Shown: positions 32,131 through 43,747, counted from the stretch's first letter. The stretch is 64,000 nt of DNA from Zoroaster sp. YZ-2022 (GCA_029582265.1 CM055834.1:372001-436000), one strand, 5' to 3'. The notes: a model not told the origin generated them from the letters alone. Numbers and translations are program-made.

Positions 32131-32760
32131 CACACAAAAGAGATACATTGTTTTTGCACACAATCAGAAAGATTCCTTATTTAGAGAATATTACAATCAC
32201 AGACACAGACACATTATATACTGATGGAAAGAGGAGAACATGCACTTTATTATGATGTCAGACTTGTCTAATTTCATATCTATAATCATGAAATACAGTC
32301 ATCAGAAAAACGTAGTAAATTGGAATTGGACAAAAACACGGTACGGAAAATCACGTAGGTCGGCGTTTGTAGCGTTTTACATATCTACGGGTTATCATGC
32401 ACGTAGATCGGCGGATATGGGTTAACATGAGCAACCTTCTGGCTATCAGGGAAACAACCGGAAGAAAGAGATCTGTTTACAATAATTGTGATATACTGTT
32501 AGCAAACACAGCGAAGTTGGTACTGGATCAAGTTCACATGATTTTGATGGCGATTTCATGATGAGTTTCTTGATCTCCGTAACACTAGTAGGCTCAAACA
32601 TAGACAGTCTACTTTGTGGATCCTTGCGTGACGGTGTTTGTGATAGAATGGCAGGTACTGTTTTACTTAATATCAGTTTTAATTTCCATAACTTTATTTA
32701 CATAATTTTGTTTTACAAGTTGTTTTGAGAGTATACTATGTTTGTTTGGCCTCGATGCGT
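32131..32760. other. Unannotated stretch
   Basis: No exon, domain or repeat was recognised. Confidence 0.4.
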
Positions 32761-32764
32761 ACAG

Positions 32765-33312
32765 TACACCATAAGGCCCCCCCAAAAAAGATGTTGAGTT
32801 GCCCTCCACCGACCGACCCAAAAGTGCTGAAATCTCGGGTCGGTTTTTTTTTTTCTTTTTTTTTTTCCCTGTCATTCATAGGCCTATTTATTAATGAAAC
32901 TTACCAATTTTCTTTGTATAAAACATAATACGTTTGATTTGTGAAATTTTCCACTTTTTTTACCGGTAAATTTACCGGTACCCAAGACTCAATCTACACG
33001 TTTTCAAATCGAATGGCCACTCACATGTTGCATGTTGAGCATTGCATGCAATATGGATGAATTTGCTGTGTCAATCACAGCGAAAAGTACAACAAAAATG
33101 CTTGGGATACTTTTATTCTGAAGCAAAATTCCTTGCTGATAGGTATACAAATGAAAAACATGGTATGTGGTTTCAGTTCCAATGCATTTCAATCTTAAAA
33201 TGACAGTCAAGGAGAAAAAAAAGAAAAAAAAAAAGAAAAAAAATCCCGACCGACCGACCCCTTCAAATATTTTCACTGGAGGGCAACTCAACAAAAACAT
33301 TTTTTGGCCTAA
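32765..33312. repeat. Inverted pair of a poly-T-ended repeat
   Basis: AAAAAAGATGTTGAGTTGCC..TCCACCGACCGACCC followed by a T-tract (about 32783-32868) returns in inverted form at about 33214-33305 (A-tract, CCGACCGACCGACCCC, CTGGAGGGCAACTCAACA). The space between holds the exact 20-bp palindrome TACCGGTAAATTTACCGGTA (32961-32980). It could be two copies of a short SINE-like element in opposite orientation. Confidence 0.75.
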
Positions 33313-33530
33313 TAAGGCTTCATTGTAGTGTGTCGTCATCACTATGAGCTGTTATGAGCACATTTGTTTAATCGTTGGGAGAGTACCGGTAGGTATACTA
33401 CCGGTATACGTGCATTTTGTCCAAAGACAGATTCAGTGCTGATGTTTTAGTTCTGTAGAAGTTGATTCTGTATTGTTGTTATTCCCCGAATTGGCTTTGT
33501 CGAGGCCCGAGACTCAGTGAGGAACACATC

Positions 33531-33613
33531 ATGATGCAGCGACGTAGGCCTACATCTCGCTGGGTGATTGCGGCAATTTGCACTTGGGGAATTATGGTAA
33601 TAATCACTAGCAA
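33531..33613 (+). CDS. Candidate first coding exon of the sialyltransferase (type II anchor)
   Basis: From the ATG at 33531 the frame reads MMQRRRPTSRWVIAAICTWG then IMVIITSK. A short basic cytosolic tail is followed by a single hydrophobic segment, as in Golgi glycosyltransferases. A donor CAA|GTACAT at 33613/33614 leaves phase 2, which is the phase needed by the sialylmotif L exon at 35203 (joined codon AAG). The frame stops 12 codons past the donor if unspliced. Domain type, order, strand and phase all agree, but the join is inference and the donor is not strong. Confidence 0.5.
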
Positions 33614-34059
33614 GTACATATTAGGAACATATCCAACAGTCATACAATGAGGAATCATTGGATACGAACACCTATCGGCATGCCGCACATGGCCGCTGCA
33701 GTAACGGCGACTGGAAATCATACAACAGCTTCGATACCCACACAGGCAGAAAATGTGACGTTTACTGAAGTTACTTTGCACTGCAAAACAGTCTGTAGCA
33801 AGTAAGTTCGAGTGGATTTAGTATAACGCGACCGTTATGCCACATCCGATAAAACTGTTTTCTGTTTGTTTTTATTGTTGTCGTCTTTTTAATGCAAATC
33901 GCCCACACAAGGCCAATGGCCAATCCAAGGTGGGGGCTACTAAGTCATTGAGTTGTTACAACGACTCCACACTGAAGAACTAGCCCCTCGCACCGAAACA
34001 AGACAAGTTAATAACCAGCCTCTTCACTGTGCGAATAGGACTGGGAGGTGTAACAAGTC

Positions 34060-34232
34060 CAGAACAAGGCAGTTGTTAAACTGCCTCTGCCCCTATAAGC
34101 AATTGTGGTTAAGTGTCTTGCTCAAGGACACAAGTGTCATGACCGGGATTCGAACCCACATCATGTTGCTAACACCAGAACTTGAGTCCGGTAAGCTAGA
34201 TCAATAGATCGCTCGGCCACGACACTCCATAG
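34060..34232 (-). mobile_element. tRNA-Leu(CAA)-derived SINE head, partial
   Basis: On the minus strand it has a 7-bp acceptor-like pairing (GTGTCGT..ATGACAC), TGGCCGAGCG, anticodon loop CTCAAGT, GGTTCGAATCCC and CACTTGTGTCCTTGAGCAAG. The head contains a small duplication (ATCAATAG). The downstream body (33890-34060) differs from that of the SINEs in units A and B and lacks the GCGCCTTGAGC tail. It sits in the presumed first intron of the sialyltransferase. Confidence 0.8.
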
Positions 34233-34499
34233 CACGTCATAGCTACGTATCCATTCCATCGTGTTTGTATTGCGTCTATTCAAGCCGTCTATTCAAGCCG
34301 TATAGTGTCGGCCCACGCACTGATTCTCTTTGTCTGATTAGTGTTAGGAGGGGGTGTCTGTATCTGTATCTGTACGTTGCAGAAACCACAATTGGCATAA
34401 GCGCAACGGTATATATTGGCATATACGGGCCTGCCAGAAACACCGGGGCGAACCCCTTCTCTTAGCGATAAGTGTACTGGTTTATTTTTTTTACGTGTG

Positions 34500-34668
34500 T
34501 TGACCTACGGCTTTACGTCCCATCCGAAGGACGAAGCAATAATGGTTAATAAGTGTCTTGCTTAAGGACACAAGTGTCACGACCGGGACTCGAACCCACA
34601 CTCTGCTGATCAGAAACACCAAAGCTTGAGTCCGGTGCTCTTAACCGCTCGGCCACGACACGCCACCA
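34500..34668 (-). mobile_element. tRNA-Leu(CAA)-derived SINE, second type
   Basis: On the minus strand it has GTCGTGGCCGAGCGGTTAAG, anticodon loop CTCAAGC (CAA), GGTTCGAGTCCC and CACTTGTGTCCTTAAGCAAG, then GTCCTTCGGATGGGACGTAA and AGCCGTAGGTC. That last block is a conserved SINE body motif in many marine animals. No TTATT-type tail was seen. Confidence 0.8.
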
Positions 34669-34910
34669 TGTATTATTACAGAATGTTCATTCGCTGATTT
34701 TCACGTTGATGAAGTAATACAAAATACAGAAGTTTAAATTCAATTTCAGTGACAAAAAGTCACTGAAAACTCCACACACTTAACCTTCAAAACCAACATT
34801 TACTGCACAATCTATAGACAAGCCTCAACGAACTAATCCTCCAGCATCCTGTCATCGCGTAATCCTCCAGCAGCCTACTTAAGCAGCAGCATTTCCCAGA
34901 GTCCGGCATT

Positions 34911-35030
34911 CTCCTGAGGACGATCAGAGCACACTGATCGAAACGTTGAGTTGCACCTCCAGTTCTTTTCAGAACTAATTACTACTCAGTTGAGAATTTC
35001 GCATGGTGTCACCGCAATTAGTCTTACTTA
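34911..35030 (+). mobile_element. Dispersed short repeat with hammerhead-like core (copy 3)
   Basis: CTC-CTGAGGA-C-GATCAG-AGCACA-CTGATC-GAAAC-GTT-GAG, followed by AGTTCTTTTCAGAACT and GGTGTCACCGCAATTAGTCT. The core is retained while the loop and cleavage-site base vary (AGCACA; GTT). Confidence 0.8.
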
Positions 35031-35202
35031 GTCCTTTGTTAACAAAGTTTAAAACACAGCACAGCAGAATTCCAGTCAATTAATCCAGCAATTGTGGTTT
35101 GCGATTGGATATCTTTTCATATCAAATAAAAAGAAAACTTTGAAAGTATGAACTATGAAACATGAATTATTAATAACCACATGCAAATCCGTTCTGTCAC
35201 AG

Positions 35203-38200
35203 GTTGTCAGGTGGTTTGTGTGTGCCTCTAGACCTAGCCGTCTTTGTCAACAAGAAAAACGCTTCGACATCAGAAATGACATTTCACGCACAAATGTCTA
35301 TTCCAACTGTACGCGTTGTATCGAGGGCCAATAGTTCGAAGGAAATCGAGTGTGCCATGGAGGAACACTTCCCTGGCTTGGAGCTGATTCCACGGCAGGG
35401 CAGCTGCGCTATCGTCGGTAACAGTGGTATCTTAAACAACAGCAGTTGTGGAGATTTTATCGATTCGCATGACTTTGTCATCCGTGCCAATATGGCAACG
35501 ATTAAAGGCTACGAGGTGGACGTTGGCCACACTGCTAATTTGACCGCCATCAATTTTGAACTACTGAACAAATACAGCGGTGCAATGGGACATAGTAGTA
35601 CTAAGGATCTTAAAAAGCTAGCTATTAAAGATCGATTCCTCGACCATTTCCGTACCTTGAAAGAATCGATACTGTGGTATCCGAAACAACTGTATGCATT
35701 GAAAAAAGGGCGTAAAACCTTCGGAAACGGTAGAAAGTACCAAACTATAATCGAAACAATGAGGAAAAACGGGTCTTCGAACATTCGGTTTGCCTTCAAC
35801 TGGAAGCCTATTCACATCGAAAGGTAAGCTGTATAGGTATATATATATATATATATTTGAATATAGCCTTGACCAAGGCTGTTGTCGTAGTGCGCATTTC
35901 GGTACATGTCCATCCCGTACCGACTTCTGCAGTAAGTCCTGAAAACCCTCTAAATAAGGAGTTGGCACAACAGTCACCACATCACGATGGTAGAACATAC
36001 CCTCTAGACCAATTGTAGGTAGTATGTGGTCTCAAATTATGGTATCAATTTTGAGAAAATGACGATTTTGTGAGTGTCAAAATTACCTAATTGTGCAATT
36101 GTTGTTGTCTTCGGCATTGTTTATATACAGCAGCCACTTTCATGCATGTGTTCATTTTTGTGATTATGTTGAATTATTTTTTCTAAAACATGTTTAATCG
36201 AAAAAAGTATGTGCTTGTAATTTTTTTGGTACCTCATTTGAGAACTGTAATTAAAAATGTGATACTACATCACAATTATTGTAAGGAATATTTTGATTAA
36301 AGTCTGCTTTCCAAGATAGTCTGGTTCCGCTGTACGTTTTAACTGTGTTCAAAATGATATGGCATAAGTCTAGGTACCAGAGCAACTGCCACATGTTATT
36401 GTTATACACTGACTACTGACATGTGTTATTTTATACGGATGAAAGTGCCAGAAGCCTTATCGCAATTGTGCGCGCAGTGAATTATGGGAAACGGGTTTGG
36501 ACGTTTTTTACAATTATGGAGAAATTTTTTAAGAAATCAGTTAAATTATAAACAGAAAAATTAAGAAAAGAATTGATTTTTTCCCAAAAAACTACGAAAA
36601 TGGAAGAATTCTCAGCTGATTTCTGATCCCTTGGTGCAACAACCATATTTTAGTCTTTTAAGCATTTTTTTCTTCTAAAAAGGGGGTAAATTGCAGAAAA
36701 TTTCATCGTTTTTAAAAAATAAATTAAGCATTATGATCAAAACGTGGACAAACCCATGAACTGGAACAAAAACACTCAGGTAGTGTAACCGGGGGAATAT
36801 ACAACCATGTCGGTTATATTATGGACGCAACGTTGAAAGGAATTTCCTTATTGTAGTTGTACGTTTTGTATCTTGTTTGCTTAATATTAGTTATGTAGTG
36901 TTATTGTTGCCTTCTCGTGTTACGGTACCTTTAGGAATGTTCAGTCCGAGTTATAAAGCGCGGTAAAGTTAGGGGGTCTTGCCACCACTGAGAGCTATAA
37001 CACCTACGTCCTTGTCTAGCCCCGTGGCAACTTTTGGGGGTTGCAGCGGGTATACAGCGATTCGAGCCTGGCTGAGACTTGCCAACGCGCTGCCGGTGAC
37101 GGCGGTTGCGAAGGCGAACGTCTGTCCAGTGAGCCTTAATTGTAGTTTCGTCTTTGTGTCAGGATGTTCTTCGACTATTACAGTACATGTCTGATACAGA
37201 CCATCGTCCACCTGCTGATGACAGCTGAAGGTTGTTTTAGCCAGGGACCGGACTTTATCATGTTGCCGAAATGGTGGGTCCGTGATCTGTAGACCCAGTG
37301 TCGCTGGTTGGGGGTTTATTTTTTTCGTGTGTTTGGTTTCGGGTTTACGTTTTCATTTTGGTTGTAGTTCTCTCGATTTGTGATTTCATTAAAGTTCATT
37401 GGTCCACGGTATCCTTACTTGCATTCTGTGTATTATTCCTGGGTGTGCAAAGCTCCGGTTACATTAGTTTTGGCAAGGCCATGCAACGTATGTTTTTCTT
37501 CGTAAGCTTAAACAGTTCAATGTCGATAAGACGATTTTACGTTTATTTTATCAGTCTATAATACAGAGCATTGTTACTTTTAACATAGTCAGTGTATATG
37601 GTTCACTTTCACAGAAAAATACGGACAGGTTTGAGCGCATTCGTAAAATGGCCCAGCGCTCTGTAGGTCTCACCTTCCCAACATATGATAAAATCTTCTT
37701 GGAACGTGCAATATCTAAAGTACATTTTATTTTATCTGATCCAACTCATCCACTTTTTGATTGTTTTGTTTTAATAGATCCGGGCTCAGACTTTGTGTTT
37801 CCCCGCACAAACCTTACTCGATACAGGCAATCCTTTGTTCCCAACTCCATTCATTTATTTAACACCTTGGCTGTTCGTAAATAGGGGTATTTATTCATTT
37901 GTATGTTTGCTGCAGGTTATCTCGTTCATTTTAAGACTGTATAAATGGGTTGTTGTTTTTTTCCTCTCCGTATTTAATTTTTTTTATAATAATATTTGTT
38001 TATTTGAGTGTATATTTCGTCTTCTTAATTTGTGTAATTTTTGTGGATAAAATTATTGTTTGTAGTTTAAAATTTTTAAATGTGCCAATGGAAACTAAAT
38101 TTCTGTATTTTTATGATGCGGACAATAAAATTTCTATTCTATTCTATTAGATTATAAATTGGGGGTGTCGGTAGAGCGTAAAATTAAAAACATTAAAAAA

Positions 38201-40612
38201 ATTATAAACAATAAAAAATAAAATAAAATAAAAATAAATAAATAAATAAATAAATAAAAAGTGCTAGTTGAGACAAGAACTATTATCTTATCAAGAAACT
38301 ATAATCTTTTTATTATATTATTTTGGGACTGTCTGATATTACCGGACGTTGCCTGATTGTAGATTGGGGGCATGGATCGCCGCCCATTAGATCTGAAATA
38401 AGACTTGCCTATTTTAATTTCCACGGGATTAATATTGTATTAATTGTAGCTTTTGTCAAACGTCAATAAATTGTTGTTCCTACCGTTAATTAGATTGTAT
38501 ACAAAATAAAAACAATTGAATATCAGGAACATATAAAAAAGGCAAGTGGCACAAGGCACTGTTTTCTCCTTTTTACCATCCTTTAATTTATATGCAATAA
38601 TATATATTTTTTGTTGATGGGGATAATATTTCTAAAAGAAAATATGTTCCGAAAACCGAACTAAAGAGCTTCTTGGCCGTTGGTATGCGACAACCCCATA
38701 GGAGTAAAGAAAAGTTAAGCAAGTACCCTTCAATTCGTACCTTCACCCAAGGTTTGTTTATGCAACAGGGAAGGCGGGTGGTTTGAATCTCCGCTCGGTA
38801 GCCAACACAGCGTGAGGTCACTGTAATCATGTTGTAATCAATGCATGTGTGAGTGTGTGTGTGTGTGTGGGTTTTATACGAGTGTGCAGTGTAAGAGGGT
38901 TACAGAGTCATATGCATGTTTAGATGAACCATGGAGGAAGGAAGTTTTCCTTCCTCCATGGATGAGCTCATGGGAAAGAATTAAAGAAAGCAGCGAATCC
39001 ATCCGCGACCCCATGAAAGGTTTCGGCTCTTACTGAGAACCAGACTATTGAATTTTAATGGTAATGGTGTGCTAGTAACGATTATTATCTCGTTCATATT
39101 ATGATGATTATAAACTGCCCGCTGGACCCCGCCCCCTTCCCAATCACCTCCAATGGTTTGAGACGCAATTGCAATCGCATGTTGAATTTGAATTTCAATA
39201 ACATTCATTTACTGAATTTCAATAACATTCAATTGCTGAATTTCAATAACATTCAATTACTAAATTAAAAGTCAAGGCCTCTGCTTGTAAATAATATATG
39301 CTGAGAACAGACTATTTTTGTTCAGTATTGTTGTGCTTGAAACAGTAATTACATCAAAACAAAATGACAATAAAACTACCGAATATTAATATAAATCATT
39401 TGTCAACGAGAGATATGAAATCAATAAAATAATTTTGGATGACAGACTAATATTATCTTTAACAGTCCAAATAGCATGCATGCACCTTTTATAAGCAGGG
39501 ATGGATCCAGGGTTGCTGAAATGAAAATGTACATAATATGTACATGTAGCTTACTGTACATGTATATGAATCCGTGTACACACATGCTCACTGTCGATCT
39601 TTGGTAATTATCCGATTACAAAATGACTGAAGTGCCATCGAAAAAACTTTACTGCATGTGAAGTCAAGAACTTATTCTGTCTGATGTGCTTTTACTTGTG
39701 AAAAATGTATTTCAAATTTCAAATGGATCACGTAGGCTACTCGATCCATTGCCACATATAAAGAATGCATACACATAAATATGAATGCCGTTTCACTATT
39801 TTCGAAATATGCTGAAACTTTCACATGTTGTTTTTATACATATAGCCTATCGTTTGATTGCCATAAAGAATGGATGTATTTATATAGACATTGTACCAAT
39901 TCACCCCTAATTTGCCATAGTGACCAATCCCGAATTAAGTTGGCAAAGTGACCAATGCGGTATTGGTCACTTTGCCAAATACAAAATAGCCAGTTAGAGC
40001 ATTCGTCGTTTGAATGCATGCTCTATCTCAAAACTATAAGGGAATACATGCATGTGGATTAGATACAATTGTAGGTCTCTTCCTGATATGTACTAATGGG
40101 CGGAAAACTTAAAATTGAAGAAAAAAGTCGGATTGGTCACTATGGCAAATTAGGGACGAATTGTGTACAATAGCACAATCCATATAACCACGGCTTTCTT
40201 GTTTTGTCTTGTCTCCAACATCCCTCCCATTACTTCTCCCTCGCTATACCACTCCCCCATTCTTTTCCATTCCTCCCCTGCAGGAATGGGGTCTGAAGAA
40301 GTTGGGACGCTTGGTTTTGACATATACGCCGTGGCAAGACATTTGCTCAACATCACTCTCTTCGGCTTTTACCCATTCCACAAAGATCTGGACGAACGAG
40401 ATGTCAAACATCATTACTTTGAGGACGTGACATACAACGCATCAAAGAAAGTACACGATTTCGTCTTGGAACACAACAAACTCAAGAAACTCGAAAAACA
40501 GGGAAAACTGAAGTTGATTGTAAGAGCGTGCAAGCCTACTATTAATAAAGCCTTTAGTCAAAGCGCATGCGGCATGACCCAGAACACAACTGAAGGTGCA
40601 ACCACTAAATAA
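35203..40612 (+). CDS. Alpha-2,8-sialyltransferase (ST8Sia group), sialylmotif exons
   Basis: Exon 35203-35823 (acceptor CACAG|G, donor AAAG|GTAAGC) encodes sialylmotif [21 protein letters not shown], then [20 protein letters not shown] and [13 protein letters not shown], plus about 90 residues ending NWKPIHIER. Exon 40284-40612 (acceptor CCCCTGCAG) encodes the motif S region [20 protein letters not shown] with GFYPF, the motif VS HHYFED, and a C-terminal RACKP, ending at TAA 40610. The family transfers sialic acid from CMP-sialic acid onto sialylated glycans in the Golgi lumen. Several N-glycosylation sequons are visible. Oddities: the first exon ends in phase 2 but the last needs phase 1, so a short exon is missing from the model or an indel is present. 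The residue aligned with the conserved motif S cysteine is Leu. Confidence 0.85.
36960..37320 (-). other. GC-rich open stretch of unknown origin in the sialyltransferase intron
   Basis: Both strands are open for over 70 codons, and the region is clearly richer in GC than its surroundings. On the minus strand, from about 37310, it reads ..[51 protein letters not shown], ending GGKTP and a stop at 36969. The pattern is reminiscent of an extracellular beta-domain, but I do not recognise a family. It may be a transposed gene fragment. Confidence 0.3.
37613..38155 (+). mobile_element. 5'-truncated LINE: RT C-terminal end with (TATTC)n tail
   Basis: The frame to 37884 reads [30 protein letters not shown]...[20 protein letters not shown], a typical last segment of non-LTR retrotransposon ORF2, then a stop. 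A T-rich 3' UTR follows, with AATAAA at about 38127 and a (TATTC)n microsatellite end at 38133-38150. The tail and sequence differ from the LINE at 30561, so it is another family. Confidence 0.8.
38156..39891. other. Intron sequence with microsatellites and a perfect hairpin
   Basis: (AAAT)n lies at about 38205-38260 and (TG)n at about 38850-38870. A 15-bp perfect hairpin lies at 38929-38961: CCATGGAGGAAGGAA, loop GTT, TTCCTTCCTCCATGG. GAATTTCAATAACATTCA(AT) is repeated three times at 39190-39260. No exon was recognised, although a short missing sialyltransferase exon could be here. Confidence 0.6.
39892..40169. mobile_element. MITE with ~38-bp terminal inverted repeats
   Basis: Left end TGTACCAATTCACCCCTAAT, then TTGCCATAGTGACCAATC; the right end is its complement (GATTGGTCACTATGGCAAAT, TAGGGACGAATTGTGTACA). 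A second internal inverted pair (TTGGCAAAGTGACCAATGCG / CGGTATTGGTCACTTTGCCA) sits near the left end. The element ends 115 bp before the last sialyltransferase exon. No target-site duplication could be fixed with confidence. Confidence 0.85.
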
Positions 40613-40825
40613 ACTCCCATAGCAACCAGTGCTAAATACAAAATCAAAAATCATTAAAAATACTTAGAAATTCAAAATATTGATTGATGTCTACGCTTTT
40701 ATTTTATTCTCAATTTAATGTGGATTGTCTAGAGGCCCGTCGAGTTATTTGCATCCCAATGAAAACCACCCTCTACACAAGTGAAAACACCCAGCAGAAC
40801 ATCCATTTTGGAGAAAGGCCTTGGT

Positions 40826-41435
40826 CTGTCCCACTTGGGCGACTTTTGGGCGACTGCCGGCGACCGTCATAGTCGTAGCGGGTCGCCGAAAACCGGCGAC
40901 TGGACCCCCTACGACAAGCTACAACAACCTACCACCTAGTCGACGTCAAGCTACGGCAAGCTACCGACAACCGGTGACCCAATCGTCGCGACTGGGACGA
41001 CCACCTATACGACCCACCTACGACAACCTACGACCACACAGGCGACAACCGAAGTCAACCTACGTCCACCCGCGACAAGCTACGACAAGCTACGACCCTG
41101 TCGGCGACAACTGAAGACAAATGAAGAGAATTCACTTGACTTCTCTTGACGCCAGTACCTGTCGCCGGTTGACGTAGTAGTCGCCAATGGAATTCACCGA
41201 GGTCAGCACCGGCGACAACCTACGACAGCACCTACGTCAGTAGAAGTCAAGCTACGCTCATTGGCGTCAAACCCACTGTCGCCGAAAATTTTTGAACATT
41301 TTGAAAATCCGCGGCGACCAGAAGAGGCTACGACTCTTTGGGCGACTGAGGAGATTACTACAGGCGACACCCGGCGACCATGTGGCGACAGCCTGGTCGC
41401 CTGTAGTCGCCTAAAAATCGCCTAAAGTGGGACAG
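40826..41435. mobile_element. 610-bp MITE with CTGTCCCACTT ends and GGCGAC motifs
   Basis: The left end CTGTCCCACTTGGGCGACTT and the right end (complement CTGTCCCACTTTAGGCGATT) are inverted. The following GGCGACT..GGCGACC motifs also match on both sides. The interior is unusually GC-rich for the window and dense in CTACGAC/GGCGAC words. No transposase is present. It begins 213 bp after the sialyltransferase stop codon, so a long 3' UTR would include it. Confidence 0.88.
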
Positions 41436-41790
41436 GGGCATTACGCTTGAAATCAAACTAGGACCACTTTTCGGGGCCTAGTGTATCCAAAAATAGTCAA
41501 AGTTGGAAGTAGAAGGACCCCGGGTCATGATATTGGACCATTTTCTTTTACACAATCCGTCAAATGTATGGGCCTCAAATTCATGTTCGGCGCATGAATT
41601 TAGTAGGGTGCACCCTGAAAAGATCACACGCACGCAGTGGACTTTTTTGTGCGTTGCGTTCCGGGTTGCTGTGTGGGCCGTGACTATATAGGATCTCCAC
41701 AAAACATCTCCACAACATGGGTTGTAAAAGGATCTGCACAACACCACATGAAACACAATGGCTGTGAAGAATTATAATAACAGAATAACC
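41436..41790. other. Unannotated stretch
   Basis: Open frames on both strands (41478-41756) lack recognisable motifs. Nothing firm. Confidence 0.4.
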
Positions 41791-41922
41791 ACAATAACTC
41801 CTGAGGACGATCAGAGCATACTGCTCGAAACGTCAAGTTGTATCTCCAGTTCTTTTCAGAACTAATTACTACTCAATTGAGATTCCACATGGTGTCACCG
41901 CAATTATTCTTACTTACTAACC
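41791..41922 (+). mobile_element. Dispersed short repeat with hammerhead-like core (copy 4)
   Basis: AACTC-CTGAGGA-C-GATCAG-AGCATA-CTGCTC-GAAAC-GTC-AAGTT, then AGTTCTTTTCAGAACT and CACATGGTGTCACCGCAATT. Stem II has one mismatch here. Stem I can still form by AACT/AGTT, shifted relative to copies 2 and 3. Confidence 0.8.
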
Positions 41923-43747
41923 ACAATAACATTATTGCTGGACCAGAAACCGAAGCCTTTTTGTGTTGACCTTATGCGTAACCTCATTTGTACCATTTGC
42001 TATAAAGGCATTATAATAACTTTCCATTTGGTGGAAATTTGTATTAAAAGATGAAGGTTTAAGCCAGTTTATTCATTATTAAACAAAGTAGCTTTGGCCT
42101 GTCATTCACTCATATACTATGTGAAGTGTCTCTTTAAAAGGGGTAAGGTACTATTAGCATTAGTAATTTATTATTTTTCAAAACAACCATATGGTTAAAT
42201 TGTAATGTTTAACTTCCTTGGTGTATTAAGCTGATTATCAGAATTCCCCTATATAAATAATTTGGTCTGTGCTGCTGAATTTTGTTTCACATTTGGATTA
42301 GGGTTACAGTACTCTTTGTAAAATAGAACGGTTACGTCAAAACCAAGCATTTTCAAGGTTTTCTCATTAACGACATAAATTTACAGCAAAATGCAGGCAA
42401 CTCTATTTCCAACAATTTGCTGGTATTACAATTTTACATAACAAGTGTGTTAAAGTGATTTACACAATTTCTGTAAACGCTTAATAATGAAACTGCAGTA
42501 CGTTTCCATAATGTTTGTTTTACCCATTCCGATTCTCTTTTCGGCCCTGAAAACCGTGGCTATATTTACCGTATACGGTATTTAAAAACAAAATTACAGT
42601 GTGTGTAAATAAATATACCGGTAGTCCATGTGATCTGGAAAGACTAAATATATAATGTTTTCTATAAAGACATCTATTTATAACCAATAATGTAAGAACT
42701 CTGCTGAAACGGAAGCAACCTTGTTTGATAAACCACTCCTACGACTACAATAAGCTTGATAGCTACAATAAATTTAAATGTTAAAACATATTCCAACATA
42801 AGTGTACTGAAAAAATGTCTTTCCAGATTGAACGGTGGAAAGGGTGAATTTTGAGACAGTGGCCCATGTGGACTAAAGTATAGGGTTTGCCCCTATTCTG
42901 TTGTGACGTAAGTTTAAAACAAAATTCATAAATTCATAAAATGTATTAGGTAGGTTAGGTTTCCAGTTAGGTTTCTGTGTTCTGTGAAATGTTCATGGAA
43001 CAGTCGTGACTGTTATCCGTTCTTAGTGTGATAAAGATAATATAGTCTATATATTATATCAGATCCACCACTAATTTGTGATTTATGATTACTTAAATGG
43101 AAGGTAATATAATTGACATTTAGTAATTTACGTTTATTTCAACCTTCGAATAGTTTTCTAGAAATATATCATAAAAAACTGTGAAAATTTCATCTCACAA
43201 TAGGACTCACGTTTTGAAAATGAAGAAAACTTTTGTTTTGTGCAATTTGTTTTTCTACGCAACTGGAAACATTTTGCCCTTATTGGAAGTAACGATTCTC
43301 AAATAAATGTCAATTCCATTTCACATCCACTGACTCCTACCAACAAACATTCATTTAATCTTGAAAAAAAAAATGTTTTAATTTGTGGAGCAACCAAATT
43401 TGTTGTGAAGGAGGATACCAATTACCAACCCTTACTTGGTTTGCCTCCTTTTTGAGGGGAAAAACTGAAATTTGATTTATTCAAAACCACGAAATTGTAC
43501 TTAAAAAATGCAATGTTCTTATTTCTAATAAGGACAAAATGTTTCAATCGCGTTCAATGTTGTATCTTCGCATTATGTTTCATTTAATTTACTGTGCCGA
43601 TCTCTTGTATTTGCATATTCATCACGTGTTTAGACAGGCCAGTCCGTTGGTGGCGGGCTCTGAACTTAGATAATATCTAGCCGAGAAGACTTTATGAAAG
43701 GAAAACAAATTCTTGAAATTACACATTTCTTATAAAATTAAAATTTT
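41923..43747. other. Unannotated AT-rich stretch
   Basis: No exon, domain, transposon end or array was recognised. The frame at 43240-43455 has no motif. Confidence 0.5.
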
